Below, piece by piece: positions 34,079 through 42,972 of a DNA stretch of 46,113 nucleotides. The notes under the pieces were generated by a model. It was not told where the DNA came from, did no database searches, and worked only from the letters and a program-made list of their open reading frames with translations. Source of the DNA: Bacteroidales bacterium (GTDB lineage: Bacteria; Bacteroidota; Bacteroidia; Bacteroidales; Marinilabiliaceae); assembly GCA_017539645.1 (NCBI GenBank), contig JAFYCM010000005.1, positions 1 to 46,113 of the forward strand, given 5' to 3'. Made by a program: the position numbers and the translations under genes. Numbering within the stretch: position 1 is the first letter of the stretch; every line of letters starts with the position of its first letter.

Positions 34079-34846
34079 ATGAACAAAACAGCACTAATAA
34101 CCGAAGCCACGTCTAAGATGGGACAAGCCATTTGTCGCGTCTTGGCTAAGAATGGTTATGACATAATAGTTATAGGAAAAAGTCTGCCCGAGCAGCAGAA
34201 ACTCTGCATCGAGCTTGAAAACACCTACAAAGTCGACACATACATACTCAACTTCGACATACGTAGTAAGCACGACATTTTCGATAGCTACGACATGCTT
34301 TCCGACAGTTGCAAGAGCCGCCTTGCTGTGGTGATAAACAACTCAAGCATCAACATTGGCGAAGCAAGTTTCGAGACTGCCGACGACCACGATTGGGACA
34401 GCATGATTGATATAAACATAAAAGGTTCACTATATATGCTGCAACTTGCCGCTCAAACAATGAAGGAGAACGGTTCGTGCGGTCATATCATAAATATTAT
34501 GAGCATTGCCAACCGCAAGATTTACGCTGGAGGCAACGTGTTCAGCGCCACTCAAAGTGCGCTCGACACCATCACCAAGAGCATGCGTTTGGATTTGCTT
34601 CCGTATGGCGTGCGCGTCGAATCGCTCACTCTCGGACTTGCCGAAAACGACTATAATACAGGTCGTTACAAAGGCGACATAGAGAAAGAAGACGCCGCTT
34701 TCAAAGGCATCAAAGCCATCACACCCGACGACATTGCAGAAGCCATCGAGTTTATAGTTACGCGCCCGTCGCACATAACTATCAACGATGTTCAGCTGAT
34801 GCCTACGCAAGAGTACTCCCCATCACGAATCAATAGAAAGTCGTGA
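34079..34846 (+). CDS. SDR-fold protein with eroded active site (probable pseudoenzyme)
   Basis: A 255-residue protein of the short-chain dehydrogenase/reductase fold; start at 34079 (MNKTALITEATSKMGQAICRVL). The overall fold matches: the N-terminal beta-alpha-beta, the internal NNSS in place of NNAG, DINIKGSLYMLQLAAQTMKENG, and VRVESLTLG. Three key sites are altered. The dinucleotide glycine motif TGxxxGIG reads TEATSKMG, losing two glycines. The catalytic YxxxK reads FSATQ, with tyrosine changed to phenylalanine and lysine to glutamine. Only the serine of the INIMSIANR segment remains. It should not act as a normal dehydrogenase and may bind a partner or a nucleotide-like ligand. It follows the Nudix gene with its own -7 element and precedes an anchored coiled-coil gene. 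Confidence 0.85.
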   Translation: MNKTALITEATSKMGQAICRVLAKNGYDIIVIGKSLPEQQKLCIELENTYKVDTYILNFDIRSKHDIFDSYDMLSDSCKSRLAVVINNSSINIGEASFETADDHDWDSMIDINIKGSLYMLQLAAQTMKENGSCGHIINIMSIANRKIYAGGNVFSATQSALDTITKSMRLDLLPYGVRVESLTLGLAENDYNTGRYKGDIEKEDAAFKGIKAITPDDIAEAIEFIVTRPSHITINDVQLMPTQEYSPSRINRKS

Positions 34847-34866
34847 TTTTTATAATCATATAAATA

Positions 34867-35739
34867 ATGAAAGACCTCAACAAAAAAGCCCTTATCATCA
34901 TCGCGGCAACAGCCGTTTTACTATTAGTATTTATAATCTTGTTCGCTCAAAGCCGCGCTGCAATGAGCGAAATGACCGAAGTTTTCACTGAAGAGAAGCA
35001 AATTCTGATTAACGATTTTCAGAGTCTCTATTTAGACTACGACTCGCTTCGCAGCAATAACGAGGAGATAAACCAAAAACTCGATATGGAGCGCGAGCGC
35101 ATTGCTCAACTTCAAGACGAGCTAAAGACTGTGCACGCAACCAATGCCCGCCGCATAAAGGAGCTACAAAACGAACTCAATACCATGCGCACTGTGATGG
35201 TGAGTTTCGTGCATCAAGTAGATTCGCTTAACCGCCTGAACATCAAACTTGCTGACGAGAACGGCAACTTGCGCAACCAGATTAGCCGCCAACAAAAGTC
35301 GTACAACGAACTCGCCAAGCAAAACGAGACCCTCTCCAACAAGATTGACGAAGCCTCGCGCCTCGAAGCCGACAACATTTCGGCCATCGGTCTTAATTAT
35401 AAGGACAAAAAAGTGACCTCGACCGACAAGGTTAACAAGATAAAAATCAACTTCACCATACTCCGCAATCCTGCGGCTTCGGTAGGTATGCTGACGGTTT
35501 ACGCCCGAATCAGCCGCCCCGATGGCGAATTGCTGCTGCACTCCAAAGGCGATCTTTTCCAGTTTGAGAACACGCAGCTCAACTACTCCGCCAAGCGCAA
35601 CATCGAATACGGTGGCGACGACCTCTCGGCATACATAGTTTACGACGTTGACGCAGGTGAACTCATGGCTGGTACGTACGAAGTTGAACTATTCTGCGCT
35701 GGCAACATCATCGGACGCGCAACGTTCAAACTCTCATAG
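34867..35739 (+). CDS. Membrane-anchored coiled-coil protein of unknown function
   Basis: A 290-residue protein with one N-terminal membrane anchor (ALIIIAATAVLLLVFIILF, about 8-26), a long coiled coil across about 36-170 (heptad-like LYLDYDSLRSNNEEINQKLDM and MVSFVHQVDSLNRLNIKLADENGNLRNQI), and a C-terminal beta-rich domain (about 185-290, KINFTILRNPAASVGMLTVYARI, YEVELFCAGNIIGRATFKLS). The periplasm-facing coiled coil with an end domain resembles envelope-spanning or secretion-adaptor proteins. The gene begins 20 bases after the SDR-like stop, so it likely shares the transcript, and it ends at a strong terminator. I do not recognise a named family. Confidence 0.7.
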   Translation: MKDLNKKALIIIAATAVLLLVFIILFAQSRAAMSEMTEVFTEEKQILINDFQSLYLDYDSLRSNNEEINQKLDMERERIAQLQDELKTVHATNARRIKELQNELNTMRTVMVSFVHQVDSLNRLNIKLADENGNLRNQISRQQKSYNELAKQNETLSNKIDEASRLEADNISAIGLNYKDKKVTSTDKVNKIKINFTILRNPAASVGMLTVYARISRPDGELLLHSKGDLFQFENTQLNYSAKRNIEYGGDDLSAYIVYDVDAGELMAGTYEVELFCAGNIIGRATFKLS

Positions 35740-35766
35740 TCAATATTCATTTCCACTTATACAAAC

Positions 35767-35802
35767 AAGTCCACGAACCAATATTCGTGGACTTATTTTT
35801 TG
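35767..35802 (+). terminator. Strong terminator after the coiled-coil gene
   Basis: A perfect 11-bp stem (AAGTCCACGAA/TTCGTGGACTT) with a 6-base loop is followed by ATTTTTTG. It closes the plus-strand unit 32104-35739. Confidence 0.85.
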
Positions 35803-35956
35803 CGACATTCAAGACGCTGCTATTCCCTCTCCACGTGTCATCTTGAGAGCAGTGAAGTGTCTCATTGCGCAATTACAAGCAAGCAAAGCAAAATGAATTG
35901 GGGGTGCGTCAAGCAGATTCGATGCATACAACAATTCGAATTGCCCCACAAAAGGA

Positions 35957-35990
35957 CAAGTCCCTACCATCAACCGACGATAGAGACTTG
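35957..35990 (-). terminator. Terminator after the TonB-dependent receptor
   Basis: On the minus strand a 10-bp stem with one G-U pair (CAAGTCTCTA, TAGGGACTTG) is followed by TCCTTTTG. It lies about 35 bases after the stop at 36025. Confidence 0.55.
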
Positions 35991-36024
35991 CACCAAATAA
36001 AACCTAAGATATGAAAAGTGTTTT

Positions 36025-38802
36025 TTAGAAATCGAAGTTCACACCAACCGAGTAGATACCGCCATTCTCATCACAATAGACGAACTCACGCGCCTTGTTG
36101 TTGAACAAGTTGTGAGCATTGAAGAAGACTTCCACTTGGTTCGTTGGCTTGTAACCTACCTTCAAGTTCACTGTGAAACGTGGGTCAAGTTCGTCGCCTT
36201 TGGTGTTGTATTTTGTGCAATAGGTACGCTTGCCAATGTAATTAGCGAAAGCCGACACATTGAGTTGCGGCAGTGGTTTGTAGACCAAACCGAGCATACC
36301 ATAGAACGATGGAGTAGCCTTGTGAGCATGACCGTTGGTGAGTTCTGGCTCGAGTAACGATTTGAGCGAAGCATACACATCTTCTTCCGAAATGTTGGCT
36401 GAGCTAATCTCATACTCCTTTGTCTTTTCGTTGTAGAAATTAGGCTCGTTTTCGATAAACTGCTTAACAGCACCAACCTTATCCTCAGCCCCGAGCACAT
36501 CTTTATTTAGCATATCGGTCATCTTAGTACTTACGTAATTAAGCAATGCAGAAGCTACATCATTTTGTATATATTGATAATAGCTATCAATCCATGTGCG
36601 CTGAACGTTGGCATTGAGTTTTGCAATAAGCTTCGAAGAAATAATCCAGTCGAGGTTGAGGCTCAAACCTGTTTGATAAACTTTATATGGAAGCGAACCA
36701 TATTGAATATCAACGTTCGTAATAGAGCCATCCTTCATGCCAAAGAAGAACTCGATAATATTTTGAGTGATAGCAGGCACAGGATTTTGCAATTCACCAG
36801 ATTGAACTTGGCCCATAATCTCATCAAAGCGTGTTAGGTATCTATTAGTCATACCTTCGATCAGGTCCTTGTTGAACGATATGTATGCACCTTTAGCCAT
36901 AAGAGAGCCAAAGTTTTGCGATTTCGAGAAGAATCCTTCAACATCGAGCAAAAGGTTCTGCACAGGACGCCAACGATAGCCAAGCTCCACGTTGTCAATC
37001 TTTACGAGGTCGGCCTCTTTATCTTTCTGGAAGCTAATCTTGGTCGGCAGCATCGCATCGGTACGTATCCATATATAGTTCATATTGGTATTCACCATAA
37101 TAGGACCACGGTTTGCACGGCCATAAACTAGGCGAATGAAGTTCTCTTCGTTTATAGAGTAGTTGGCAGCAATCTGCCACGAAGGATTCCATTTATCAGG
37201 GATGTTGGTTTTGTCGGAACGTATAGCGCCAATCAAACGCAAGTCGCCGAGTTTGTAGTCGAGACGAAGACTTGGAGCAACAGACGACATTGTAGCATCG
37301 TAGTTGAAGAAGCCATAAAGATGATTTTTCGACTCATCGTAGCGATATCCTGGATCTTCATAATGCCATTGATAGTTATCGGCTTCGGGGTTGTCTTGAT
37401 TGTTGTATACTGGCGAATAGTCCTCGTAATACGTATGCATATATGCCAGACCTGGGCGAACGGCTAAGTCGCCTAATTTCCAATCGTACTCAATAGAGCC
37501 ATTGAAGGTCGTTGTAGCCACCTTGAAGCCAGGAGCGCCCATTGCGTAGTCTTGTGGTCCTTGACAGATATTAGCTTGAAGTTTCAAACCTTTTACATCG
37601 GCATTAAGTGTGGCATACCAAGTCTTCGACTGACGTGCGTTGAACGAGTATACGTCATCGCCAACAGGAGTGGTATTTACCATAGAACGCTGATAGCCAG
37701 CCGAAAGATTAATAGCGACATCGGGTCTTGGAGCAAAGTTTAGATACAAGTTATAACCCTCAGTATGACGAGAAAGTCCAGGATTTTCAAACATTTTCGC
37801 AGATGGTGATTCACGTTCCGACGCACCCATAATTTGGTATGTTGTGTCGGACGAAGGATATAGTTGCTTGATGCGGTCGATTTCCTCTACAGTGTAGTAA
37901 CCACCTTTCGAAGCATCTACCAAGTAGCCTTGCTGCATAAGAGCGCCAAGGTTATTTCTATGAACTGTGGTACGAGGATTTGGCACAACAGTCTCATCTG
38001 TAGACATATACATATTGCTCGACGGGATGAGATAAATCTTGTTGGTTGGGCGCTCACGATATTGCACATTGGCTGTAACACCGAAGCCAAACTTGTCGTT
38101 CACCTTCTTACGCAAAGCAACGTTTGCCACCGTAGTTCCCTGATTACCAAACTGTACATCGCCCGAAACAACCGATTTTGAGTTGAGCGAATTCTCAGTA
38201 ATAATATTTATAATGCCTTGAACAGCATTGGCGCCATATAACGCCGAGCAAGCACCGCGGACAACCTCAATACGATTAATATCTTCGATACCGATGTGAA
38301 GCACGTCGAAGTTGATTGCGCCCATCGAACTTGCAAATGCAGGACGACCGTCAATCATAAGGAGCGTGTTGGCATTCTCGGTATAAAGAAGCATGTTGTT
38401 GTCGGGCACATTATTCAAGCCTCGCATCTGAATGTCGTAGATACCATTTGTCTTTTCAGAGACTATCATACCAGGTATCAATCGAAACGCCTCTTCGATA
38501 GTGGAGATACCATAGGTACGCAACTCATCACGAGTGATAACAGTAGATGATAGTGGTGATGAGAATGAACTCTCTTCATTTTTCGACGCTGACGATACAC
38601 TTTTGTTCATAATAAGAGCAAAAAGTTCATCGACACTGCTAACACCGAGGGTTTCAACAGCTTGCATCAATTCTTCAAGGGGTAGCTGCGACAGATCTTC
38701 CGTCGACATGGCCAAAATTTGTTCTCGAGTTAATTTGGTTTCTTGGGCGAAGAGTCCAACGCTCATGAGGAACGTCATCGCCACTAAAAAAATCCTTTTC
38801 AT
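36025..38802 (-). CDS. TonB-dependent outer-membrane receptor
   Basis: A 925-residue TonB-dependent receptor distinct from SusC. After a signal peptide (MKRIFLVAMTFLMSVGLFA) comes a short acidic region with LSQLPLEELM, a feature of a separate branch of receptors that begins DLxxLxLEELM. The plug domain (about 85-195) shows TVITRDELRTYGISTIEEAFRLIPGM and DGRPAFASSMG, ending VVRGACSALYGANAVQGIINIIT. The barrel extends to the C-terminal phenylalanine (YSVGVNFDF). It lacks the carboxypeptidase-like N-terminal domain of SusC, so it may take up a metal complex, vitamin or peptide. It is transcribed divergently from a large zinc metalloprotease, with a well-matched promoter. Confidence 0.9.
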   Translation of the reverse strand: MKRIFLVAMTFLMSVGLFAQETKLTREQILAMSTEDLSQLPLEELMQAVETLGVSSVDELFALIMNKSVSSASKNEESSFSSPLSSTVITRDELRTYGISTIEEAFRLIPGMIVSEKTNGIYDIQMRGLNNVPDNNMLLYTENANTLLMIDGRPAFASSMGAINFDVLHIGIEDINRIEVVRGACSALYGANAVQGIINIITENSLNSKSVVSGDVQFGNQGTTVANVALRKKVNDKFGFGVTANVQYRERPTNKIYLIPSSNMYMSTDETVVPNPRTTVHRNNLGALMQQGYLVDASKGGYYTVEEIDRIKQLYPSSDTTYQIMGASERESPSAKMFENPGLSRHTEGYNLYLNFAPRPDVAINLSAGYQRSMVNTTPVGDDVYSFNARQSKTWYATLNADVKGLKLQANICQGPQDYAMGAPGFKVATTTFNGSIEYDWKLGDLAVRPGLAYMHTYYEDYSPVYNNQDNPEADNYQWHYEDPGYRYDESKNHLYGFFNYDATMSSVAPSLRLDYKLGDLRLIGAIRSDKTNIPDKWNPSWQIAANYSINEENFIRLVYGRANRGPIMVNTNMNYIWIRTDAMLPTKISFQKDKEADLVKIDNVELGYRWRPVQNLLLDVEGFFSKSQNFGSLMAKGAYISFNKDLIEGMTNRYLTRFDEIMGQVQSGELQNPVPAITQNIIEFFFGMKDGSITNVDIQYGSLPYKVYQTGLSLNLDWIISSKLIAKLNANVQRTWIDSYYQYIQNDVASALLNYVSTKMTDMLNKDVLGAEDKVGAVKQFIENEPNFYNEKTKEYEISSANISEEDVYASLKSLLEPELTNGHAHKATPSFYGMLGLVYKPLPQLNVSAFANYIGKRTYCTKYNTKGDELDPRFTVNLKVGYKPTNQVEVFFNAHNLFNNKAREFVYCDENGGIYSVGVNFDF

Positions 38803-38847
38803 GGTATGGAGTGTTTGATGTTTTTTAGCATTGTGCGTTTTACTATG

Positions 38848-38878
38848 CGAAAGTATTAATTATAATTAAGTTAACAAG
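38848..38878 (-). promoter_or_regulatory. Promoter of the TonB receptor gene
   Basis: On the minus strand CTTG (38875-38878, consensus TTTG) lies 19 bases from TACTTTCG (38848-38855, consensus TAnnTTTG). Transcription would start about 40 bases before the ATG at 38802. Confidence 0.55.
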
Positions 38879-38909
38879 CGTATAAGGCAAAAAATCAAAA
38901 CATTACCTC

Positions 38910-38931
38910 AAATATGTTGTAGAACATATTT
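38910..38931. promoter_or_regulatory. Perfect palindrome in the divergent control region
   Basis: AAATATGTT and AACATATTT pair over 9 bp with a 4-base loop. The site is about 30 bases upstream of the TonB receptor -33 element. It could be a regulator's operator; no known box is matched. Confidence 0.5.
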
Positions 38932-38949
38932 ACATATAAATACACGTCA

Positions 38950-38965
38950 TAGTCATTTATGACTA
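38950..38965. promoter_or_regulatory. Second palindrome in the divergent control region
   Basis: TAGTCAT and ATGACTA form a perfect 7-bp inverted repeat with a 2-base centre, about 18 bases upstream of the metalloprotease -33 element, a position suited to an activator. Confidence 0.5.
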
Positions 38966-38982
38966 ATATTTATGTACAAAAT

Positions 38983-39012
38983 ATTGGGCTTAGCAGAGTT
39001 AACTTATTTTTG
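38983..39012 (+). promoter_or_regulatory. Promoter of the zinc metalloprotease gene
   Basis: ATTG at 38983-38986 and TATTTTTG at 39005-39012 (matching TAnnTTTG) are 18 bases apart, about 27 bases before the ATG at 39039. Confidence 0.6.
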
Positions 39013-39038
39013 TGCATATATTTTTATTCATAATCCAA

Positions 39039-41477
39039 ATGAACAGACTTACATCACTAATCATTACGATTATTGCACTTACGACAGTTTACACCGAATC
39101 GAGCGCACAGTTCCTCTGGTTCGGACGCAAAAAAGCAGCGCAAGACACAACAACAGTTGCAAAAAAGCCCAAGAGAGCCCCACAAGAAGGATTTTTCTCG
39201 GTGCGAAAAGAGAAAGAAGATTGGTTCTTCGAAATTCCCGACTCTCTTCTCAACGTACCATTTCTAACTGTAACTCGCTATGTATCAACACCTGTCGAAC
39301 TTGGTACTTATGGCGGTGAATTGGTTAACCACCAAATGAACTATTGGCAGAAAAAAGACAACAAGCTCTATCTGCGCACTCTTGTCTACGATGCCACTGC
39401 TCCCGATGGCGATGACATAAATCGCGCGCTCACCGTAAGTACTGAAGACCCAATTGTAGCCTCGTTCAAGATAGAATCGAAGGAGACTTCGCCTGTCGAC
39501 TCTACGGTGCGCTACTCTATTAAGGTAACCTCGTTCTTGACTGGCGACAACATTGTGACGGGATTCACCGAACGCGAACGCGACAATGTGGGCGCAACAA
39601 GTATAAAATCAGACCTCTCGTATGTCGACCGCGTGGCTACATACCCAATAAATACCGAGGTTAGCACAGTAAAAACTTACAGTTGCAAGAAAGCCTCAAA
39701 GGCCGTTTCGGGCAAGTTGACGGGCATTATTACGTTCCGTTTCAACACCTCGTTTGTGCAACTTCCACAAAACCCGATGCGCCGAAGAATTTTCGATGCT
39801 CGCGTAGGCTACTTCACCGAAAGCGACCGCCTTTATTCTGATGAGCAACAGCAAGTTCGTCGCCGTCATTTTGCTGCTCGCTGGCGACTCGAACCTAAAA
39901 ATGCCATCGATGCAGAGAAGATGAAACGAGGCGAACTCGTTGAGCCTAAGAAACCTATCGTATATTACATCGACCCAGCAACACCTAAGAAATGGCGTAA
40001 ATATCTAATTCAAGGTGTAAACGACTGGAATGTAGCCTTCGAAGCAGCAGGTTGGAAGAACGCAATTCATGCCGAGGAATGGCCAGAAGATAGCGCAGGC
40101 ATGAGTATGGAAGATGCTCGTTTTTCGGTGATTCGCTACTTGGCTTCACCTACTAAAAACGCCTACGGACCTCACATTTCAGACCCTCGCACAGGCGAGA
40201 TCCTCAACTCCGACATAGGTTGGTATCACAACGTGATGGAGCTGATTCACGACTGGTATTTGGTACAGGTTGGCGCTATAGATACTGCCGCACGCCACAT
40301 GGTATTCTCCGACGAATTGATGGGCGAACTCATACGTTTTGTTAGCTCTCACGAGGTTGGTCACACTCTTGGTTTGCGCCACAATATGGGTTCAAGCAGC
40401 ACAACGCCTATCGACAGTTTGCGATGCAAAGAATGGGTAGAAAAATACGGGCATACGCCATCTATTATGGACTACGCCCGCTTCAACTACGTGGCTCAGC
40501 CAGAGGACAACATCGGATATGCTGGCCTCATGCCGCGAATAAATACGTATGATAAATGGGCTATTGAATGGGGCTACAAATATTTCCCTGACGTCAAAGA
40601 CGAAGAGGAAGAACGTCTCATTCTCAACAAGATAACCACTCAAAGACTCAGCGCTAACCGCCGATTGTGGTTTGGTGGCGAAGGTCGCGACAACGATCCG
40701 AACGCACAGACCGAGGACCTCAGCAACGATCCAACGAAGGCCGCAGAATATGGCTTACGTAACCTTCAGCGCATAGCACCACTGCTCCCTGAATGGGTTG
40801 CTCAAGAGGCTGATCAATACGACAATTTGCGACAAGTTTTCGCAAGTCTCGTAGGTCAATACAGACGTTATATTGGTCATGCAGTGAGCAACATTGGCGG
40901 TCTATACCACGAGTACAAAAGCGTAGAACAGAGTGGAGATGTATATACGCCTGTAGAAAAGGCTCGCGCAAAGCAAGCTTTGGAATTCGTTGATAAATAC
41001 GTATTTACAGAACCAACATGGTTAACACAACTGCCATACATAATGAAAATAGACCGTTCGCAGTTGGGTATGACTCAACCATTAGGCGAGTTTGCTGCCA
41101 GCAGAATTTTCAGTTCAAAAGTGCTTAGCAATATTTGTAAGTATTCCGATCACAAAAACACCTATCAACCTGTCGATTATGCCAACGACATCGTCAAGAT
41201 GACTTTCCGCGAGTTATACACATCGGCTAAGGTCAGCAAATGGCGCAAAGCCATACAAAACAAGGCCGTTGATGTGCTACTTACAGCCTGGTCTACTGAG
41301 ATGGGCGAAGAATGCCACCCATACATAACTATGATGCTCGACGAAATTGAGAAGCGCGCAGCACAGTTTGCCGGCGAAAACACAGAGACAAAGCTGTTCT
41401 ACAACGACTTAGCTAAACGCATAAAACACGAGCGCGAAAACAGCAATAGCGGCATTAGCGTGACGGTGAAGAAATAA
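39039..41477 (+). CDS. Large exported zinc metalloprotease (DUF5117/DUF5118 type)
   Basis: An 812-residue exported protein with a signal peptide (MNRLTSLIITIIALTTVYTESSA); I start it at 39039 because the start at 39012 would place the -7 element inside the gene. The metzincin-like zinc motif is complete: HEVGHTLGLRH at 438-448, the HExxHxxGxxH pattern. It is followed by IMDYARFNYVAQPED, corresponding to the downstream conserved methionine region. The N-terminal part matches DUF5118/DUF5117 proteins found across Bacteroidetes (WFFEIPDSLLNVPFLTVTRYV, TPVELGTYGGELVN). It is likely a periplasmic or surface protease of peptides or host proteins. It is a single-gene transcript, divergent from the TonB receptor, and may supply peptides to it. 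Confidence 0.88.
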   Translation: MNRLTSLIITIIALTTVYTESSAQFLWFGRKKAAQDTTTVAKKPKRAPQEGFFSVRKEKEDWFFEIPDSLLNVPFLTVTRYVSTPVELGTYGGELVNHQMNYWQKKDNKLYLRTLVYDATAPDGDDINRALTVSTEDPIVASFKIESKETSPVDSTVRYSIKVTSFLTGDNIVTGFTERERDNVGATSIKSDLSYVDRVATYPINTEVSTVKTYSCKKASKAVSGKLTGIITFRFNTSFVQLPQNPMRRRIFDARVGYFTESDRLYSDEQQQVRRRHFAARWRLEPKNAIDAEKMKRGELVEPKKPIVYYIDPATPKKWRKYLIQGVNDWNVAFEAAGWKNAIHAEEWPEDSAGMSMEDARFSVIRYLASPTKNAYGPHISDPRTGEILNSDIGWYHNVMELIHDWYLVQVGAIDTAARHMVFSDELMGELIRFVSSHEVGHTLGLRHNMGSSSTTPIDSLRCKEWVEKYGHTPSIMDYARFNYVAQPEDNIGYAGLMPRINTYDKWAIEWGYKYFPDVKDEEEERLILNKITTQRLSANRRLWFGGEGRDNDPNAQTEDLSNDPTKAAEYGLRNLQRIAPLLPEWVAQEADQYDNLRQVFASLVGQYRRYIGHAVSNIGGLYHEYKSVEQSGDVYTPVEKARAKQALEFVDKYVFTEPTWLTQLPYIMKIDRSQLGMTQPLGEFAASRIFSSKVLSNICKYSDHKNTYQPVDYANDIVKMTFRELYTSAKVSKWRKAIQNKAVDVLLTAWSTEMGEECHPYITMMLDEIEKRAAQFAGENTETKLFYNDLAKRIKHERENSNSGISVTVKK

Positions 41478-41518
41478 ATTTCGACTTACAAGTTCGTATT
41501 ACGCGAAATACAATTTAT

Positions 41519-41549
41519 GGGCTGCTCCAAATCGGGGCGGCCCTTTTTC
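41519..41549 (+). terminator. Terminator after the metalloprotease gene
   Basis: A 10-bp stem with three G-U pairs (GGGCTGCTCC, GGGGCGGCCC) is followed by TTTTT, about 40 bases after the stop. Confidence 0.65.
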
Positions 41550-41600
41550 TATTATCACATAAAGAGAACTACCTATTTCGCTATTTGATGGACTGTACAA

Positions 41601-41636
41601 ACAAAAAAGTCCGCATATCAATCGATACGCGGACTT
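41601..41636 (-). terminator. Terminator of the thrS-infC-rpmI-rplT operon
   Basis: On the minus strand a 13-bp stem with one mismatch (AAGTCCGC arms, 4-base loop) is followed by TTTTTTG. It lies 35 bases beyond the rplT stop. Confidence 0.8.
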
Positions 41637-41671
41637 ATACCTAAATGTTGTAACTCGTTATTATTTCGAGA

Positions 41672-42028
41672 TTATTTTGCAGCTTCTTTGGCTTTGTTTA
41701 CAACAGCTTTGAAAGCTTCTGGGTGATTAACAGCGAGGTCAGCGAGGACTTTGCGGTTAATTTCGATGTTTTGTTTAGCGATGAGGCCCATAAGTTTGCT
41801 GTAGCTCAAGCCTTCGAGGCGTGCAGCAGCGTTGATACGCTGAATCCACAATGCTCTGAAGTGAGATTTCTTTTTGCGTCTGTCGCGGAAAGCATACTGC
41901 TGACCTTTTTCCCAAGTATTCTTGGCTACTGTCCAGACGTTTTTGCGGCGACCGAAGTTACCTTTTGTAAGTTTCAGTATGGCTTTGCGACGTGCGCGTG
42001 AAGCAACTGAGTTGACTGATCTTGGCAT
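41672..42028 (-). CDS. rplT: 50S ribosomal protein L20
   Basis: A 118-residue L20, which binds 23S rRNA early in 50S assembly. Family sequence is clear throughout: [56 protein letters not shown] and [17 protein letters not shown]. It is the last gene of the thrS-infC-rpmI-rplT unit, about 105 bases after rpmI. In many bacteria L20 or IF3 feeds back on this operon; the gap before it shows no L20-binding hairpin that I can identify with confidence. Confidence 0.97.
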   Translation of the reverse strand: MPRSVNSVASRARRKAILKLTKGNFGRRKNVWTVAKNTWEKGQQYAFRDRRKKKSHFRALWIQRINAAARLEGLSYSKLMGLIAKQNIEINRKVLADLAVNHPEAFKAVVNKAKEAAK

Positions 42029-42133
42029 TTTCTTTTGTTTTTAGAATGGGTTGCGTTCGTCATTATTTCAAGCGAATCTTAGTTGCAAGCTCCATTCGGT
42101 TTGTAATTATGGTTGATTTGCACCAACCGATGA

Positions 42134-42328
42134 TTAAATGTGGAGAAGGAGTTTTACTTCCTTCACATCGCATTGAGCGATGAGACCTGAGTGAGTCAGG
42201 TTACGTTTTTGTTTTGTACCTTTTTTGGTGAGGATGTGGCGCTTGTAAGCGTGTTTCCTCTTGATTTTTCCACTGCCAGTAAGAACGAAACGTTTCTTGG
42301 CACTGGAATTAGTCTTCATTTTTGGCAT
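42134..42328 (-). CDS. rpmI: 50S ribosomal protein L35
   Basis: A 64-residue basic ribosomal protein with the family opening [14 protein letters not shown] and the later [17 protein letters not shown]. Length is normal. It lies between infC (37 bases upstream) and rplT in the standard order. Confidence 0.96.
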   Translation of the reverse strand: MPKMKTNSSAKKRFVLTGSGKIKRKHAYKRHILTKKGTKQKRNLTHSGLIAQCDVKEVKLLLHI

Positions 42329-42366
42329 TGCTTTCTGTATTTATAGTTATAACATAAAGGTCATGT

Positions 42367-42945
42367 TTACTGCTTCTTTGGCTTCGGAGCAAGCATAAGT
42401 ATCATACGCTTACCTTCGAGCACTGGCAATTGATCTACGCGAGCATACTCTTCCAAGTCGTTGGCAAATCTCAAGAGGAGAATTTCGCCTTGCTCTTTGA
42501 AAAGGATTGAACGACCTTTGAAGAATACGTAAGCTTTCACTTTAGAGCCCTCTTGCAAGAATTTCTCTGCGTGACGAAGCTTAAACTCGTAGTCGTGATC
42601 GTCGGTGTTAGGCCCGAAACGAATCTCCTTAACCACTACCTTGACTGCCTTTGCCTTTATCTCCTTTTGCTTGCGCTTGAGTTGATATAGGTACTTCTGG
42701 TAGTCGAGTATTCGACATACAGGAGGATCTGCATTTGGAGATATCTCGACGAGATCAAGATCCATATCGTCTGCCATTTTCAGAGCTTGAGCGGTAGTGT
42801 ATACACCTGGCTCTTCAATGTTATCTCCTACGAGACGAACCTTAGGAACGCGAATCTTGTTATTTATTCTGTGCTCCGGTTCATCGGTGCGACGCCGAGA
42901 CGCATTATCGTTGCGTACTTCCGGCTTGTTATCAATTGTACTGAT
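42367..42945 (-). CDS. infC: Translation initiation factor IF-3 with probable ATC start
   Basis: A 192-residue IF-3 that binds the 30S subunit and proofreads start codons. A start at the first ATG, 42777, would cut off the N-terminal domain ([19 protein letters not shown] and so on), which is clearly present in the same frame upstream. In-frame codons reach a TAA at 42949-42951, so initiation must be in between, and no ATG, GTG or TTG exists in the right place. ATC at 42943-42945 is the best candidate, 9 bases behind a perfect AGGAGG (42955-42960), giving M-S-T-I-D-N-K-P. ATT at 42934-42936 is an alternative. Rare starts are known for infC and allow IF-3 to repress its own synthesis. The C-terminal domain is complete ([22 protein letters not shown]). 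Confidence 0.95.
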   Translation of the reverse strand: MSTIDNKPEVRNDNASRRRTDEPEHRINNKIRVPKVRLVGDNIEEPGVYTTAQALKMADDMDLDLVEISPNADPPVCRILDYQKYLYQLKRKQKEIKAKAVKVVVKEIRFGPNTDDHDYEFKLRHAEKFLQEGSKVKAYVFFKGRSILFKEQGEILLLRFANDLEEYARVDQLPVLEGKRMILMLAPKPKKQ

Positions 42946-42960
42946 AGCTTAAGTCCTCCT
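42946..42960 (-). promoter_or_regulatory. Perfect Shine-Dalgarno for infC
   Basis: AGGAGG at 42955-42960 on the minus strand is 9 bases from the ATC start. It stands out because the other genes in this window show no such motif; it probably compensates for the rare start codon. Confidence 0.8.
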
Positions 42961-42972
42961 AATATGTTTGGT

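Noticed and set aside
38910-38965. Fur or Zur operator
   Set aside because: Neither palindrome resembles the usual GATAAT-type Fur box or a Zur box.
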